Position numbers and translations under genes: made by a program. This document shows, piece after piece, positions 8,542-17,506 of a stretch of DNA of 64,000 nucleotides (the first letter of the stretch is position 1; each line of letters begins with the position of its first letter). The DNA comes from Variibacter gotjawalensis (lineage in GTDB: Bacteria > Pseudomonadota > Alphaproteobacteria > Rhizobiales > Xanthobacteraceae). A model generated the notes under the pieces. The model did no database searches. It had not been told where the DNA came from and saw nothing but the letters and a program-made list of their open reading frames with translations. Where the stretch lies: assembly GCF_002355335.1 (NCBI RefSeq), contig NZ_AP014946.1, positions 3,921,501 to 3,985,500 on the forward strand, read 5' to 3'.

Positions 8542-9795
8542 TTAACCGGCGCCTTTTTCGGCAAGCCGGCGATCGTATTCCAGTATCGCCTGCATCAAAA
8601 CCTGAGCACCCGCCGCACATTGTTCCTTCGACGAATACTCAGCCTCGTTGTGGCTGATGCCTTCGCGGCACGGCACGAAGATCATCGTCGTCGGCGCCAC
8701 ACGCGACACATAGGCCGCATCGTGGCCCGCGCCGGAGACGATATCCCGCGACGTAAAGCCACTCTGCTGTATGCCGTAACGCACAGCTTCGATGCACTCG
8801 GCATCGAACCGCACCGGCGGATTGTCCCAAATCTTCTCCATTCGCGTCGAAAGCTTGAGTGGATCGCAGATCTCACCAAGCGACGCGACGAGCAGTTGTT
8901 CCATCTGGTCGAGCACGCTCGCTTCCGGGTGCCGGAAGTCGACCGTGAAGAACACCTCGCCCGGCACGACGTTACGCGAGTTCGGCTTCACCTCGACGAA
9001 GCCGACGCTGCCGACCGCGAGCGGCGCATGCGCGTGCGCGATATGCTCGATGCGATCCATCAGCCGCGCCGCCCCTGTCAGCGCATTCTTGCGCAAGTGC
9101 ATCGGTGTCGCGCCCGTATGCGCGGACTGTCCGGTGACGCGCACCTCATACCAGCGCATGCCCTGCACACCGGTGACGACACCGACCTGCTTATCCTCCG
9201 CTTCGAGCAGCGGCCCCTGCTCGATATGCAACTCGAAGAACGCCGTCAGCGGATGCTGCCCGCACGGCTCCGCGCCGCGATAGCCGATCGTCTCCAGGGC
9301 GTCGCCCATCGTGATGCCTTCGACGTCCTTGATCCCAGCTGCATGCTCACGCGTGAACGCGCCGGCGAATACGCCGGAGGCCACCATTGCGGGCGCGAAG
9401 CGCGAACCCTCTTCGTTGGTCCAGTTGATGATCTCGATCGGCGCGTAAGTCTCGTAGCCCGCCTCGACCAGCGTGCGCACCGCTTCGAGCGCGCCGAGCA
9501 CGCCGAGACAGCCGTCGAATTTGCCGCCGGTCGGCTGCGTGTCGAGATGGCTACCAAGCGCGATCGGCGGAATGTCGTTCCGCTGACCTGCGCGCCGCGC
9601 ATACTGGACGCCCATATCATCGACCGTCACGGTCATGCCGAGACCTTCGCAGCGCGCGCGGAACCAGTCGCGCACTTGCCGGTCGAGATCCGTCAACGTG
9701 AGGCGGCAGATGCCGCCCTTTTCGTTGCCGCCGATCTGCGCCGTCTCCATCAGCTCGTCCCAGAGCCGCTCCGGATTGATCGCGAGGTTCTGCAT
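8542..9795 (-). CDS. Hydantoinase/carbamoylase family amidase (M20 Zn-dependent hydrolase)
   Basis: 417 residues. The di-metal ligands of the N-carbamoyl-L-amino-acid hydrolase/allantoate amidohydrolase family are visible in order: GSHLDTQPTGGKFDG (His, Asp), WTNEEGSRF (Glu pair), ELHIEQGPLLE (His) and AGHDAAYVS (His). The lid/dimerisation domain with SAHTGATPM lies in the middle. It should release amino acids, CO2 and ammonia from N-carbamoyl amino acids or ureido compounds in the cytosol. It sits between a GGT-like gene and a flavin oxidoreductase, all on the minus strand; no dihydropyrimidinase is in the window, so the precise substrate is open. Confidence 0.9.
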   Translation of the reverse strand: MQNLAINPERLWDELMETAQIGGNEKGGICRLTLTDLDRQVRDWFRARCEGLGMTVTVDDMGVQYARRAGQRNDIPPIALGSHLDTQPTGGKFDGCLGVLGALEAVRTLVEAGYETYAPIEIINWTNEEGSRFAPAMVASGVFAGAFTREHAAGIKDVEGITMGDALETIGYRGAEPCGQHPLTAFFELHIEQGPLLEAEDKQVGVVTGVQGMRWYEVRVTGQSAHTGATPMHLRKNALTGAARLMDRIEHIAHAHAPLAVGSVGFVEVKPNSRNVVPGEVFFTVDFRHPEASVLDQMEQLLVASLGEICDPLKLSTRMEKIWDNPPVRFDAECIEAVRYGIQQSGFTSRDIVSGAGHDAAYVSRVAPTTMIFVPCREGISHNEAEYSSKEQCAAGAQVLMQAILEYDRRLAEKGAG

Positions 9796-9819
9796 CGCTT
9801 GTTCCCTAGCTCCCTGCGC

Positions 9820-10923
9820 TCAAGCCTTCCCAGGCTTCGCCCACATCTTGCGCCCGACGCGCAGATATTGCGGCGGCCGTGCAACATCCGCGCCGAGCGC
9901 TTCCGCCGCCATCCAGCCCCAATGCGGATTATCCAGGAATGCACGGCCGAGCGCCACCTGATCGGCCTTGCCGGACGCGATGATCTCTTCGGCATGCGCC
10001 GGATCTGCAATCAGCCCAACGGCGCGGCTCGCAATGCCGGCCTCGCGCTTCACGCGCTCCGCCATCGGCACGTTGTAGCCCGGATGCGTCGGATTATGGA
10101 TGCCGGCCGCAACGCCGCCCGACGAAACGTCGATGTAGTCGAGCCCCGCCTCGCGCAACATCGTTGCAAGCGCCACGCAATCGTCCGGCGTCATGCCGCC
10201 GTCAGCCCAATCGCTGCCCGTGATGCGCGCGCCCACCGGGAACCCCTTTGGCACGGCGGCGCGGATCGCCTCTGCGATTTCCGCGATGAAGCGCCAGCCG
10301 GCCTGGCGGCCCGCGCTGTAGCCGTCGCTGCGCTTGTTCGAGATCGGCGACGCGATGCTGTGCAGGAGATAGCCGTGCGCGATGTGCATCTCGGCAGCGT
10401 CGAAGCCGAGCCGCACGGCGCGCTTCGCCGCTTCGACGAATTGCTCGGTCACGCGTTCGAAGTCCGCCTTCTCCATCTCGCGCGGCACCGCCCAGCCTTC
10501 GCCGAAGGTGATCGCGGACGGGCCGATCGTCGGCCACGGCTGATCCAGTCCGCCGTTCTGGTGCAATCCCTTGCCGCCTTCCCAGGGGCGCTGCGACGAA
10601 CCCTTGCGGCCCGAATGCGCGAGCTGCACGGCGAACTTCGCTGTGCCGATCCGCTTGCAATGCGCGATCACGCGCGCGAGCGCCGCTTCGTTCGCATCGC
10701 TGTAGAGGCCGACACAGCCATGCGTTATGCGCGCCGCGCGATCGACATGCGTCGCCTCAATCACGACGAGGCCTGCGCCGGAGTTCGCCAGCATGCCGAG
10801 GTGCGTCGTGTGCCAGTCGTTGGCGCAGCCGTCATCGGCCGAGTATTGGCACATCGGTGCAACGACGATGCGGTTCGAAAGTTCGAGATCGCCGAGGCGG
10901 ATCGGAGAGAAGAGTGCTGACAT
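9820..10923 (-). CDS. NADH:flavin oxidoreductase / Old Yellow Enzyme, YqjM-like
   Basis: 367 residues from the ATG at 10923 (a TTG codon precedes it). The FMN-barrel begins with LFSPIRLGDLELSNRIVVAPMCQYSADDG, whose Cys in MCQYS is the redox-sensing residue typical of the YqjM class. H-x-x-H active-site type motif (AEMHIAHGYLLHSIASPISNKRSD) and the C-terminal GRAFLDNPHW follow. Such enzymes reduce activated C=C bonds of enones, maleimides or nitro compounds using NAD(P)H. It precedes the carbamoylase gene by 24 nt on the same strand and may be its operon partner. Confidence 0.92.
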   Translation of the reverse strand: MSALFSPIRLGDLELSNRIVVAPMCQYSADDGCANDWHTTHLGMLANSGAGLVVIEATHVDRAARITHGCVGLYSDANEAALARVIAHCKRIGTAKFAVQLAHSGRKGSSQRPWEGGKGLHQNGGLDQPWPTIGPSAITFGEGWAVPREMEKADFERVTEQFVEAAKRAVRLGFDAAEMHIAHGYLLHSIASPISNKRSDGYSAGRQAGWRFIAEIAEAIRAAVPKGFPVGARITGSDWADGGMTPDDCVALATMLREAGLDYIDVSSGGVAAGIHNPTHPGYNVPMAERVKREAGIASRAVGLIADPAHAEEIIASGKADQVALGRAFLDNPHWGWMAAEALGADVARPPQYLRVGRKMWAKPGKA

Positions 10924-11006
10924 CAAGTTTTCCCTGATTTTTTTAAGCGAGGCCGCGGCCAGTTCACGTCAAGACAATCCGGCCACTAAAGGACGAGACG
11001 CACCGA

Positions 11007-12179
11007 TCAACGTGGTGCTTCGAGGCGCATGATAGCGAGAGCGACATTCTGCGCGCGCGGCACGAGGCTGGCGACTTCGAGGAACTCGTCCGGCGTATGC
11101 GCCTTGCCGCCGATCGGGCCGACTGCGCAGATGGTGGGCGCGCCGACCGCCGCTGTGAACCCAGCATCCGAACAGCCACCCGTGAATGTCGGCTTCACGG
11201 GCGCGCCGAGGTCGTCCGCACAGGCCGCATAGTGCTGATAGAGCGCATCGGATCCCGGCGTCTCGACCATCGCGTAGAATTCGCTGGCGATCTCCAGCAG
11301 CGACGTCGTACCCGCAACGTATGTCGTTTCGGCGACTTTGCGGATCGCAGCCATTGCGGCCTCTCGATCCGGCTGTGTCACGTAGCGCAGATCGATCTCG
11401 CAGGTCGCCGACGGCGCAACCGTGTTCACGGTCTGCCCGCCGCCGATCGTGCCGACATTGATCGTCGTTCCAGCATCGAGCCCTTTGATTTCGTAAAGCG
11501 CGAAGATCTTGCGCGCGAGCTCCTCGATCGCGCTAATGCCTTCCGCGAAATTTGCGCCAGAATGCGCCGGCTTGCCGGTCGCCGTCAGGCGCATGAAGAC
11601 GCCGCCCTTGCGGCCGGTGACGACGAGATTGCCGGGCCGGCCCGGCTCGGAATTGAACACCGCGCGCGCACGTCGCCCTTCCGCCTCGATGATCGGCCGA
11701 CACGCGGGCGAGCCGATTTCCTCGTCGCTGGTGAAGAGGCCGACCAGCGGTGCCGGCGCGCCGCCGTGCCGCTTGAACGCGGCCATGACGAAGGCGTTCA
11801 TCACCAGCCCGGCTTTCATGTCGGCAACGCCCGGACCATACGCAATCCCATCGATGATCTTGAACGGGCGCCGCGCCGGCTCGCCGCTTGGAAAAACCGT
11901 ATCGCGATGCCCCATCAGGAGGATCGTGGAATTCGCGCCCGCACCTTCAACACCTCCGGACACCGTCGCGCGCAACGCATCGCCGAACTCGGCAACCGGC
12001 ACCGTCTCGACACCGACACCCTCGCCCTCAAGAAACGCCTTGATGTGGTCACCAACCGCATCGACGCCGGCCTTGTCGTAGCTACCGCCGTCTGTGTTCA
12101 CGAGGCGCTCAAGCAGAGCGACCATCGCACCCTCTTGAGCCCCGAGCCAATCGAGGACCGCTTTTTCGTTCGAATTCAT
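11007..12179 (-). CDS. M20 family metallopeptidase, glutamate carboxypeptidase (CPG2)-like
   Basis: 390 residues from the ATG at 12179, preceded by GGGG at 6 nt; longer frame extensions upstream have no family match. Metal-binding and catalytic motifs: LLMGHRDTVFP (His, Asp), GVADMKAG (bridging Asp), FTSDEEIGSP (Glu pair) and a late GPIGGKAHTPDEF (His). A dimerisation domain with GRKGGVFMRLTATGKPAHSG sits between. CPG2 relatives remove C-terminal glutamate or hydrolyse N-acyl amino acids. No signal peptide. Divergent from the LTXXQ protein gene. Confidence 0.9.
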   Translation of the reverse strand: MNSNEKAVLDWLGAQEGAMVALLERLVNTDGGSYDKAGVDAVGDHIKAFLEGEGVGVETVPVAEFGDALRATVSGGVEGAGANSTILLMGHRDTVFPSGEPARRPFKIIDGIAYGPGVADMKAGLVMNAFVMAAFKRHGGAPAPLVGLFTSDEEIGSPACRPIIEAEGRRARAVFNSEPGRPGNLVVTGRKGGVFMRLTATGKPAHSGANFAEGISAIEELARKIFALYEIKGLDAGTTINVGTIGGGQTVNTVAPSATCEIDLRYVTQPDREAAMAAIRKVAETTYVAGTTSLLEIASEFYAMVETPGSDALYQHYAACADDLGAPVKPTFTGGCSDAGFTAAVGAPTICAVGPIGGKAHTPDEFLEVASLVPRAQNVALAIMRLEAPR

Positions 12180-12278
12180 CACCAACCCCAACTTGCGGCA
12201 CCCTTTTAGCCATATCGCGCCGCGAAAATCATCCCATGTCGGCGCGGCACAGCCGTGCATCGCGCAGGATTGAAATAC

Positions 12279-12300
12279 CGGAAACTCTGCCATGTTTCCG
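12279..12300. promoter_or_regulatory. Inverted repeat in divergent promoter region
   Basis: Seven-base arms CGGAAAC (12279-12285) and GTTTCCG (12294-12300) with an 8-nt centre lie in the 178-nt gap between the M20 gene and the LTXXQ gene. It could be an operator; no regulator gene is adjacent. Inferred only from symmetry. Confidence 0.3.
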
Positions 12301-12357
12301 CCCGTACCGAGTGATCTCAATAGAGCGGTTTTTGAATCGCGTTTTCGGGTGCCCCGC

Positions 12358-13110
12358 ATGCCCAAGTTGATCGTTGCCAGTTTCGCCGCCCTGCTGCTCG
12401 CCGCGAGCGCGCCGATCCTCGTGCGCGCTGGCTCGAACGGGACGACTGCATCGATCCCCGCTCAACCTGGCGTCACGCCCCAGCGCACGTCGGAAATCGA
12501 CGACGACGACGATCTGCCGACGCTGGAAGAATATGCGCAGTATGGCGGCCCGGCCGATCCGCAAACGCGCGCCGACCGTGCATTGCCGGACACCAAGCCC
12601 GAAGTCAGCCGCCAGCCAACCGAGCGCCGTGAGGCAACCGAGGCACAATTCGACGGCCCGCCGCGCGGCCCGCGGCCCGGTCAACGCATGCTACAATTCT
12701 GCGGTCCGGATGGTGCGCGAGTCGTCGAGCGCATGAACGATCGCATGGAGCGCATCACGCGGCCGACTGAGGCGCAGCGCCCGGCGCTAGAGAAACTGAA
12801 GCAAGCTTCGATGCGCGCGCACGAAGCCGGCAAAGGCGCGTGCCCGACCGAACGCTACGCCTCCGTGCCGATGCGCTTTGCCGAAATCGAGAAGCGCCTG
12901 ACGGCGCGGCTAGAGTCGATCCGCATCATCCGCCCAGCGCTGGAAGAGTATTACGCCGTCCTGAACGACGAGCAGAAGGCGCGGCTTAATCTGTTGAGCA
13001 TGCAGCGCCCTGCGCGAGCCGGCCACCCCGACGAGGAACCGCAACGTCGCGGCGATGGCCAACGCGGCGAGCGCGACGACTGGCCGCGCGGGTGGCGCGG
13101 CCGCCTCTAA
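12358..13110 (+). CDS. LTXXQ-motif (Spy/CpxP-like) exported protein
   Basis: 250 residues from the ATG at 12358, which starts a clear signal peptide (MPKLIVASFAALLLAASAP). The following stretch to about residue 100 is polar and low in complexity. The helical core repeats the L-T/N-x-x-Q pattern: ITRPTEAQRPALEKL and LNDEQKARLNLL, as in the Spy/CpxP periplasmic chaperone superfamily. The C-terminus is an Arg/Gly/Asp-rich tail. Likely a periplasmic chaperone or metal/envelope-stress factor; the tail is rather basic. An upstream in-frame ATG at 12292 would bury the signal peptide. Confidence 0.78.
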   Translation: MPKLIVASFAALLLAASAPILVRAGSNGTTASIPAQPGVTPQRTSEIDDDDDLPTLEEYAQYGGPADPQTRADRALPDTKPEVSRQPTERREATEAQFDGPPRGPRPGQRMLQFCGPDGARVVERMNDRMERITRPTEAQRPALEKLKQASMRAHEAGKGACPTERYASVPMRFAEIEKRLTARLESIRIIRPALEEYYAVLNDEQKARLNLLSMQRPARAGHPDEEPQRRGDGQRGERDDWPRGWRGRL

Positions 13111-13133
13111 TCCGTCCTGCTCCTGAGTGAGCC

Positions 13134-13162
13134 GTCACGGCCCGCCTCGTCCGGGCCATGAC
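13134..13162. repeat. Short GGCCCG/CGGGCC hairpin repeat, copy 1
   Basis: A hairpin with arms GGCCCG and CGGGCC, 7-nt loop and flanking GTCA/TGAC lies between the convergent LTXXQ and DUF1028 genes. A second copy with the same arms, loop size and ATGACA flank occurs at 59986-60010, so this is a dispersed element and may act as a two-way terminator. Confidence 0.6.
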
Positions 13163-13189
13163 AAACACCGCAACGAATGGCGATTGAAC

Positions 13190-13900
13190 TTAACTCTGAG
13201 CCGCGATCGACTTCGCGATAGCGCGTTCCATCTCTTCGCCAGCCCTCAACCCCGAAGGCTGCGCGCGCGTCGGCATACATTTGCGATAGTGCACGTAACG
13301 CTCGCGGCTCTTAGCTTCGAGGCGATTGAGTTCTGCAATCGGGTCCGCGTGATCGTCGACGCGGAGGCTCAGCGCCGTATACTCTTCGCCATCTTGAATG
13401 AGCAGCGCGGCTGATTGCTTACCGCGCTTGTCTCCGCCGGCCACTTCGCCTGCGAGCAGAGCCGCCAGCAGACGGCGCGGGAACGGCAGTGCCGCTTGTG
13501 CCTCATACACCGAGGCGGTTTCCTCGATCACCTGCGGACCCACCAGCATATTTCCCGCTACCGAGAAGTGCTCTCGGATCAGATGCCCACACCAAGCAAC
13601 GCAACTCGCGCCCGTGTAAGCCGCGAATGTGCCCACGCGATCCATTGCATGAACCTGGCGATAGTCGCGATTGTCGTCCGCTGCCGTCAGTGCGCGCAAC
13701 GTATTCTCGGCACTCTCGCCGGCCCGCATCATGGCGAGCCCGTGAACCCCGTAAAGTGGATTGGTATACGACTGGGTTGCAACAGCTCCGGCATCACCCG
13801 CCGCGTGCGGAACCCAACCACCAACCGCAAAAGCACATGTGGAAACTGCAATTCCGAAAAGGCCGCTCTCAATATCGCGAGCGACGATCAACCACGTCAT
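13190..13900 (-). CDS. DUF1028 domain protein (putative Ntn-hydrolase)
   Basis: 236 residues; AGGGAG precedes the ATG at 6 nt. The start MTWLIVARDIESGLFGIAVSTCAFAVG and the motifs VATQSYTNPLYG, HLIREHFSVAGNMLVG and GGDKRGKQSAALLI identify DUF1028, a family with an Ntn-hydrolase-like fold and unproven activity. It begins 2 nt after the stop of the second gamma-glutamyltransferase, so the two Ntn-type proteins form an operon, and a joint role in amide or gamma-glutamyl compound turnover is inferred. Confidence 0.88.
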   Translation of the reverse strand: MTWLIVARDIESGLFGIAVSTCAFAVGGWVPHAAGDAGAVATQSYTNPLYGVHGLAMMRAGESAENTLRALTAADDNRDYRQVHAMDRVGTFAAYTGASCVAWCGHLIREHFSVAGNMLVGPQVIEETASVYEAQAALPFPRRLLAALLAGEVAGGDKRGKQSAALLIQDGEEYTALSLRVDDHADPIAELNRLEAKSRERYVHYRKCMPTRAQPSGLRAGEEMERAIAKSIAAQS

Positions 13901-13902
13901 TC

Positions 13903-15726
13903 TTATCTCCCTGCCGCGTAACCCTGCATGCCGCGCGGATTGGCGGCGGCGCGGCGCCGCTTACCGAGCTTCGATGCCGCGGTCAAACGGCCTTCCGACC
14001 AATCCGGCCCGACCTCGACTTCGTGGCCGCGGCGCTCAAGTTCCTTGATCGTCGCCTGCGGCACGCGGCCCTCGACAACGAGAACGCCAGGGCGAGCCGT
14101 GCGCGGCCAGAACGAAATCGGAAAATGCTCGGAGTGCCAGGCCGGCGCATCAATCGACTCTTGCAGATTCATGCCGGCATGAACGTGACGCAGGAAGAAT
14201 TGCGTCGTCCATTGGTCCTGCTGATCGCCCCCGGGCGAGCCCCAGGCGAGATATGGCTCGCCGTCGCGCAGTGCGAGCGTAGGCGACAGTGTCGTGCGCG
14301 GGCGTTTGTTTGGCGCAAGAGCGCCCGGATGCCCGTCTTCCAGCCAGAACATCTGGCCGCGAGTGCCGAGCGGGAAACCGAGTTCCGGAATGACCGGCGA
14401 TGAATGCAGCCAACCGCCCGACGGCGTCGCCGACACGATGTTTCCGTCGCGATCAACGATGTCGAAATGCACGGTGTCGCCGCGCATCGCGCCCTGCCGC
14501 GAGATCGGCGCTTCACCTGAAAGTTTGCCGACCGTCGGCTCGCCGGCACCTGCGGCCGTCATGCCGAATTCCTCGAGGCGGCGCAGTTTGAGCACCGAGC
14601 CGAAACCTTCGACCGAACCCGGCCGCTGATCGAGCGAGGCCTGTTCACCAATCAGCTTGCGGCGCTCGTCGTTGTAGGCGTCGGACAGGAGCGTCTCGAT
14701 CGGCACGTCGACGAAGTTCGGATCGCCGTAGAATTTCTCGCGGTCGGCGTAAGCGAGCTTCGCAGCTTCGACCTGCAGATGGATGAAATCCGGCCCGGCC
14801 GGATCGAGCCCATCGAGCGCGAAGCCCTTCAGCAGCGCGAGCTGCTGCAGCATCACGGGGCCTTGGCTCCACACACCGCCCTTGCACACCGTGTAGCGGC
14901 CATAGTCATACGTCTGCGGCGCTTCGATGCCGGGCGTCCAGCGCGCCATATCGTCGGCGGTCAGCATGCCACCATGCGGCTCGCCGCTCGTGTCCATCCA
15001 CTTCGTCTCAGCGCAGAAGCGGCCGATCGCCTCGGCGACGAAACCATGCGACCAGGCTTTCCGCGCCCGCTCGATCTCGGCTTCGCGATTGCCGCCGCCG
15101 GACTCGGCTTCCTTCAGGATGCGGCGATAGGTGGCCGCCATCGTCTTGTTGGTGAAGATGTCGCCCGGCTGCGGCGGCTGCCCGTTCGCGAGATAAATCT
15201 CCGCCGATGTCGGCCAATGCTGCGTGAAGAGTTCGCGCACCGTATCGATCGTCGCGGTCACGCGCTCGACCACCGGATAACCCTCGTCCGCGTATGTGAT
15301 CGCGGCTTCCAGCACGTCGCGCAGGCGCATCGTTCCGTAGTCGCGCAGTATCAGCATCCAGCTCTCGAAGGTGCCGGGGACGCACGCGATGAGGAGGCCG
15401 GTGCCCGGCATCATGTCGAGCCCCATCGCGCGATACTTCGCGATCGTCGCTCCCGACGGAGCCGGACCTTGCCCGCAGATGACTTCCGTTTTGCCGCGCC
15501 GCACGTCGTGCAGGATGATCGGCACGTCACCGCCCGGACCGTTGAGATGCGGCTCGACCACCTGCAGCGTGAACGCTGTCGCGACCGCGGCGTCGAAAGC
15601 GTTACCGCCGCGCTCCAAGATGCCCATGCCGACAGCCGTCGCCAGCCAGTGCGTCGAGGTGACGACGCCGAACGTACCCTCGATTTCGGGGCGGGTCGTG
15701 AACGGGCCGGTATTGACGATGCTCAT
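13903..15726 (-). CDS. Gamma-glutamyltransferase family protein, second paralog
   Basis: 607 residues, longer than the paralog at 6.9 kb. GGT landmarks: STHWLATAVGMGILERGGNAFDAAVATAF, EPHLNGPGGD, and the processing site GDTVHFDIVDRDGNIVSATPS with a candidate nucleophilic Thr. C-terminal LAWGSPGGDQQDQWTTQFFL is typical of the HutG-like/acylase subgroup. There is no signal peptide, so a cytosolic enzyme is expected. It is transcribed with the DUF1028 gene 2 nt downstream and divergently from the esterase gene at 15852. Confidence 0.9.
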   Translation of the reverse strand: MSIVNTGPFTTRPEIEGTFGVVTSTHWLATAVGMGILERGGNAFDAAVATAFTLQVVEPHLNGPGGDVPIILHDVRRGKTEVICGQGPAPSGATIAKYRAMGLDMMPGTGLLIACVPGTFESWMLILRDYGTMRLRDVLEAAITYADEGYPVVERVTATIDTVRELFTQHWPTSAEIYLANGQPPQPGDIFTNKTMAATYRRILKEAESGGGNREAEIERARKAWSHGFVAEAIGRFCAETKWMDTSGEPHGGMLTADDMARWTPGIEAPQTYDYGRYTVCKGGVWSQGPVMLQQLALLKGFALDGLDPAGPDFIHLQVEAAKLAYADREKFYGDPNFVDVPIETLLSDAYNDERRKLIGEQASLDQRPGSVEGFGSVLKLRRLEEFGMTAAGAGEPTVGKLSGEAPISRQGAMRGDTVHFDIVDRDGNIVSATPSGGWLHSSPVIPELGFPLGTRGQMFWLEDGHPGALAPNKRPRTTLSPTLALRDGEPYLAWGSPGGDQQDQWTTQFFLRHVHAGMNLQESIDAPAWHSEHFPISFWPRTARPGVLVVEGRVPQATIKELERRGHEVEVGPDWSEGRLTAASKLGKRRRAAANPRGMQGYAAGR

Positions 15727-15851
15727 GTGTGCACTCGCTTTTTTGGTTGCCGGAACCTACCGCGTCGCACACCGAACCACCAGGGCCGAGAACCTGGATT
15801 GCCGGCCGCCAGGGTTGCAAACCGCGCATCGATCGGCCTCTAATTCTGCCC

Positions 15852-16799
15852 ATGGACACGAAAACACCCGTTGATCCAACGCTGGATCCCTCGATTGCCG
15901 CCTGCATCGCAGAAGCCGTGCGCCGCGGCGCCGTCAGGCGCGACCTCACCAACATTCCGGGTGCGCGCGAGCAAATGCGCCGCGAGCAAGCGTGGTGGTC
16001 GGAAGGCCAACCGCAGCCGGCCGAGATCATCAACGACACACTCGACGTCGGCGGCCGCGCGCTGCGCATCCGCCTCTATCGCCCGACCCTGGATGTCACC
16101 GGCCCGACGTTGCTCTATTTGCATGGCGGCGGCTGGTGCATCGGCGATCTCGATACGCACGACAACTGCGCGCGCGCGCTCGCGATGAGCAGCAACTTCG
16201 TCGTCGTCTCGCTCGACTATTCCTGCGCGCCGGAAGCTCCCTTCCCGGCCGCATTCGACGAGGTATCGGCCGCAGCCCGCGCGTTGCGCGGCCCCGAGGG
16301 CCAGCGCCTCAACGTCGATGCAACAAAGCTCGCGATCGCGGGCGATTCCGCCGGCGCCAATCTCGCACTCGCCGGCGCGCTCGCGCTGCGCGACGCCGGC
16401 ACGCCCGCGCAAGCGCTCGGACTGTTCTACGGCGCCTTCGACACGTCGCTCGAAACAAGCTCGTATCGCGGCTTCGGCGACGGACGCTATGGCCTGTCGC
16501 GCGGCGAGATGGCCCAGTTCTACCAATACTACGCCCCGACCGCGACGGACGATCCGCGCGTCGCGCCGCTGCGCGCCGATCTCGCCGCCGCACCGCCCTG
16601 CTACATGATCGCCTGCGGGCTCGACGTGCTGCGCGACGACTCGCTCAAGCTCGCCGCTGCGCTGACCACCGCCGGCATCCGTTTCCGACTCGATTATGTG
16701 CCCGGCGCAACGCACGGCTTCCTGCGCTTCGGCAATGCGGCCGATGCGTCGCGCAACGCGTTGTCGGAGGCCGGGCGTTACTTGGCGTCGGTGATTTAG
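15852..16799 (+). CDS. Alpha/beta hydrolase, hormone-sensitive-lipase (HSL) family
   Basis: 315 residues from the ATG at 15852; upstream in-frame sequence (to 15729) belongs to the promoter region of the divergent gene. The oxyanion motif HGGGW, nucleophile motif GDSAG, acid DVLRDDS and His in GATHGF form the HSL esterase pattern; the N-terminal cap helices cover residues 1-60. Probably hydrolyses short-chain esters in the cytosol. Its TAG overlaps by 4 nt the stop of the convergent oxidoreductase gene. Confidence 0.9.
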   Translation: MDTKTPVDPTLDPSIAACIAEAVRRGAVRRDLTNIPGAREQMRREQAWWSEGQPQPAEIINDTLDVGGRALRIRLYRPTLDVTGPTLLYLHGGGWCIGDLDTHDNCARALAMSSNFVVVSLDYSCAPEAPFPAAFDEVSAAARALRGPEGQRLNVDATKLAIAGDSAGANLALAGALALRDAGTPAQALGLFYGAFDTSLETSSYRGFGDGRYGLSRGEMAQFYQYYAPTATDDPRVAPLRADLAAAPPCYMIACGLDVLRDDSLKLAAALTTAGIRFRLDYVPGATHGFLRFGNAADASRNALSEAGRYLASVI

Positions 16800-17407
16800 T
16801 AGCCGACAGTGAAGCGCTTACGGCTGTGCTGCGGCTTTTCGAGTTCATCGACAAACGCGATCGCAAAATCTTCCGCCGAGATCGAACTCTTGCCGTCGGC
16901 TGCAACGAGAAGTTGATCGCCACCGAGGCGGAATGTGCCGGTGCGCTCGCCCGGCGCGATCAGCGCTGACGGCGAGAGGAACGTCCAGTCGAGCCCGCTC
17001 TCGGTTTTCAGCATATCGAGATAGGCTCCGCCCGCCTTGGCCTCTTTCAGATACACCTCCGGAAACTGCGGCGTATCGAACAGCTGCTTGCCGGGCGCGA
17101 CTTCGAGGCTGCCGGCCCCGCCGACGACGAGGTAGCGCGGCACGCCGGATGTCTTTACGGCACCGAGAAGAATCTTCGGGTCCGACGCTGTGAAATGCAC
17201 GGCGCTCATCACGGCGTCGTCGCCCGTGAGTGCCTTCGCCAGCGCGGCCTCGTCGAATGCATCGACCGAGACCGGCGTGACGCCGTCGAGCTTCGCAATC
17301 TTCGCGGTATCGCGTGCAATTGCCGTGACCGTATGGCCGCGGCGGGCCAGCTCCGCGAGAACGCGCGACCCGATCATGCCGGATGCGCCAATGAGTGCGA
17401 CTTTCAT
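16796..17407 (-). CDS. NAD(P)-binding oxidoreductase (NmrA/SDRa5-like)
   Basis: 203 residues from the ATG at 17407 (GGAG at 9 nt; a TTG codon 6 nt earlier is less likely). Begins MKVALIGASGMIGSRVLAELARRGH with the G-x-x-G-x-x-G dinucleotide fingerprint. The middle carries GDDAVMSAVHF and YLVVGGAGSL, and the C-terminal FAIAFVDELE matches the NAD(P)H-binding family. Such proteins are typically induced by electrophile or quinone stress and controlled by the divergent HxlR gene, as arranged here. Confidence 0.85.
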   Translation of the reverse strand: MKVALIGASGMIGSRVLAELARRGHTVTAIARDTAKIAKLDGVTPVSVDAFDEAALAKALTGDDAVMSAVHFTASDPKILLGAVKTSGVPRYLVVGGAGSLEVAPGKQLFDTPQFPEVYLKEAKAGGAYLDMLKTESGLDWTFLSPSALIAPGERTGTFRLGGDQLLVAADGKSSISAEDFAIAFVDELEKPQHSRKRFTVGY

Positions 17408-17413
17408 ATCCAA

Positions 17414-17484
17414 TCTCCATGTGGTAACTATTGGAGACGAGGTGCGATACAGAGAGCAGCATGTAAAGAAGGCACTTTGCCTTC
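17414..17484. promoter_or_regulatory. Candidate HxlR operators in the divergent intergenic region
   Basis: Two inverted repeats occupy the 99-nt gap between the oxidoreductase and HxlR genes: TCTCCA (17414-17419) with TGGAGA (17432-17437), and GAAGGCA (17468-17474) with TGCCTTC (17478-17484). HxlR regulators commonly bind such repeats and control the divergent oxidoreductase; here this is inferred from position and symmetry. Confidence 0.4.
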
Positions 17485-17506
17485 ACCAGGTTACTTCGGA
17501 GAGACC

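Noticed and set aside
8377-10920. 847-codon plus-strand frame opposite the carbamoylase and Old Yellow Enzyme genes
   Set aside because: Composition is typical of antisense in GC-rich genomes; the minus strand encodes complete catalytic motifs.
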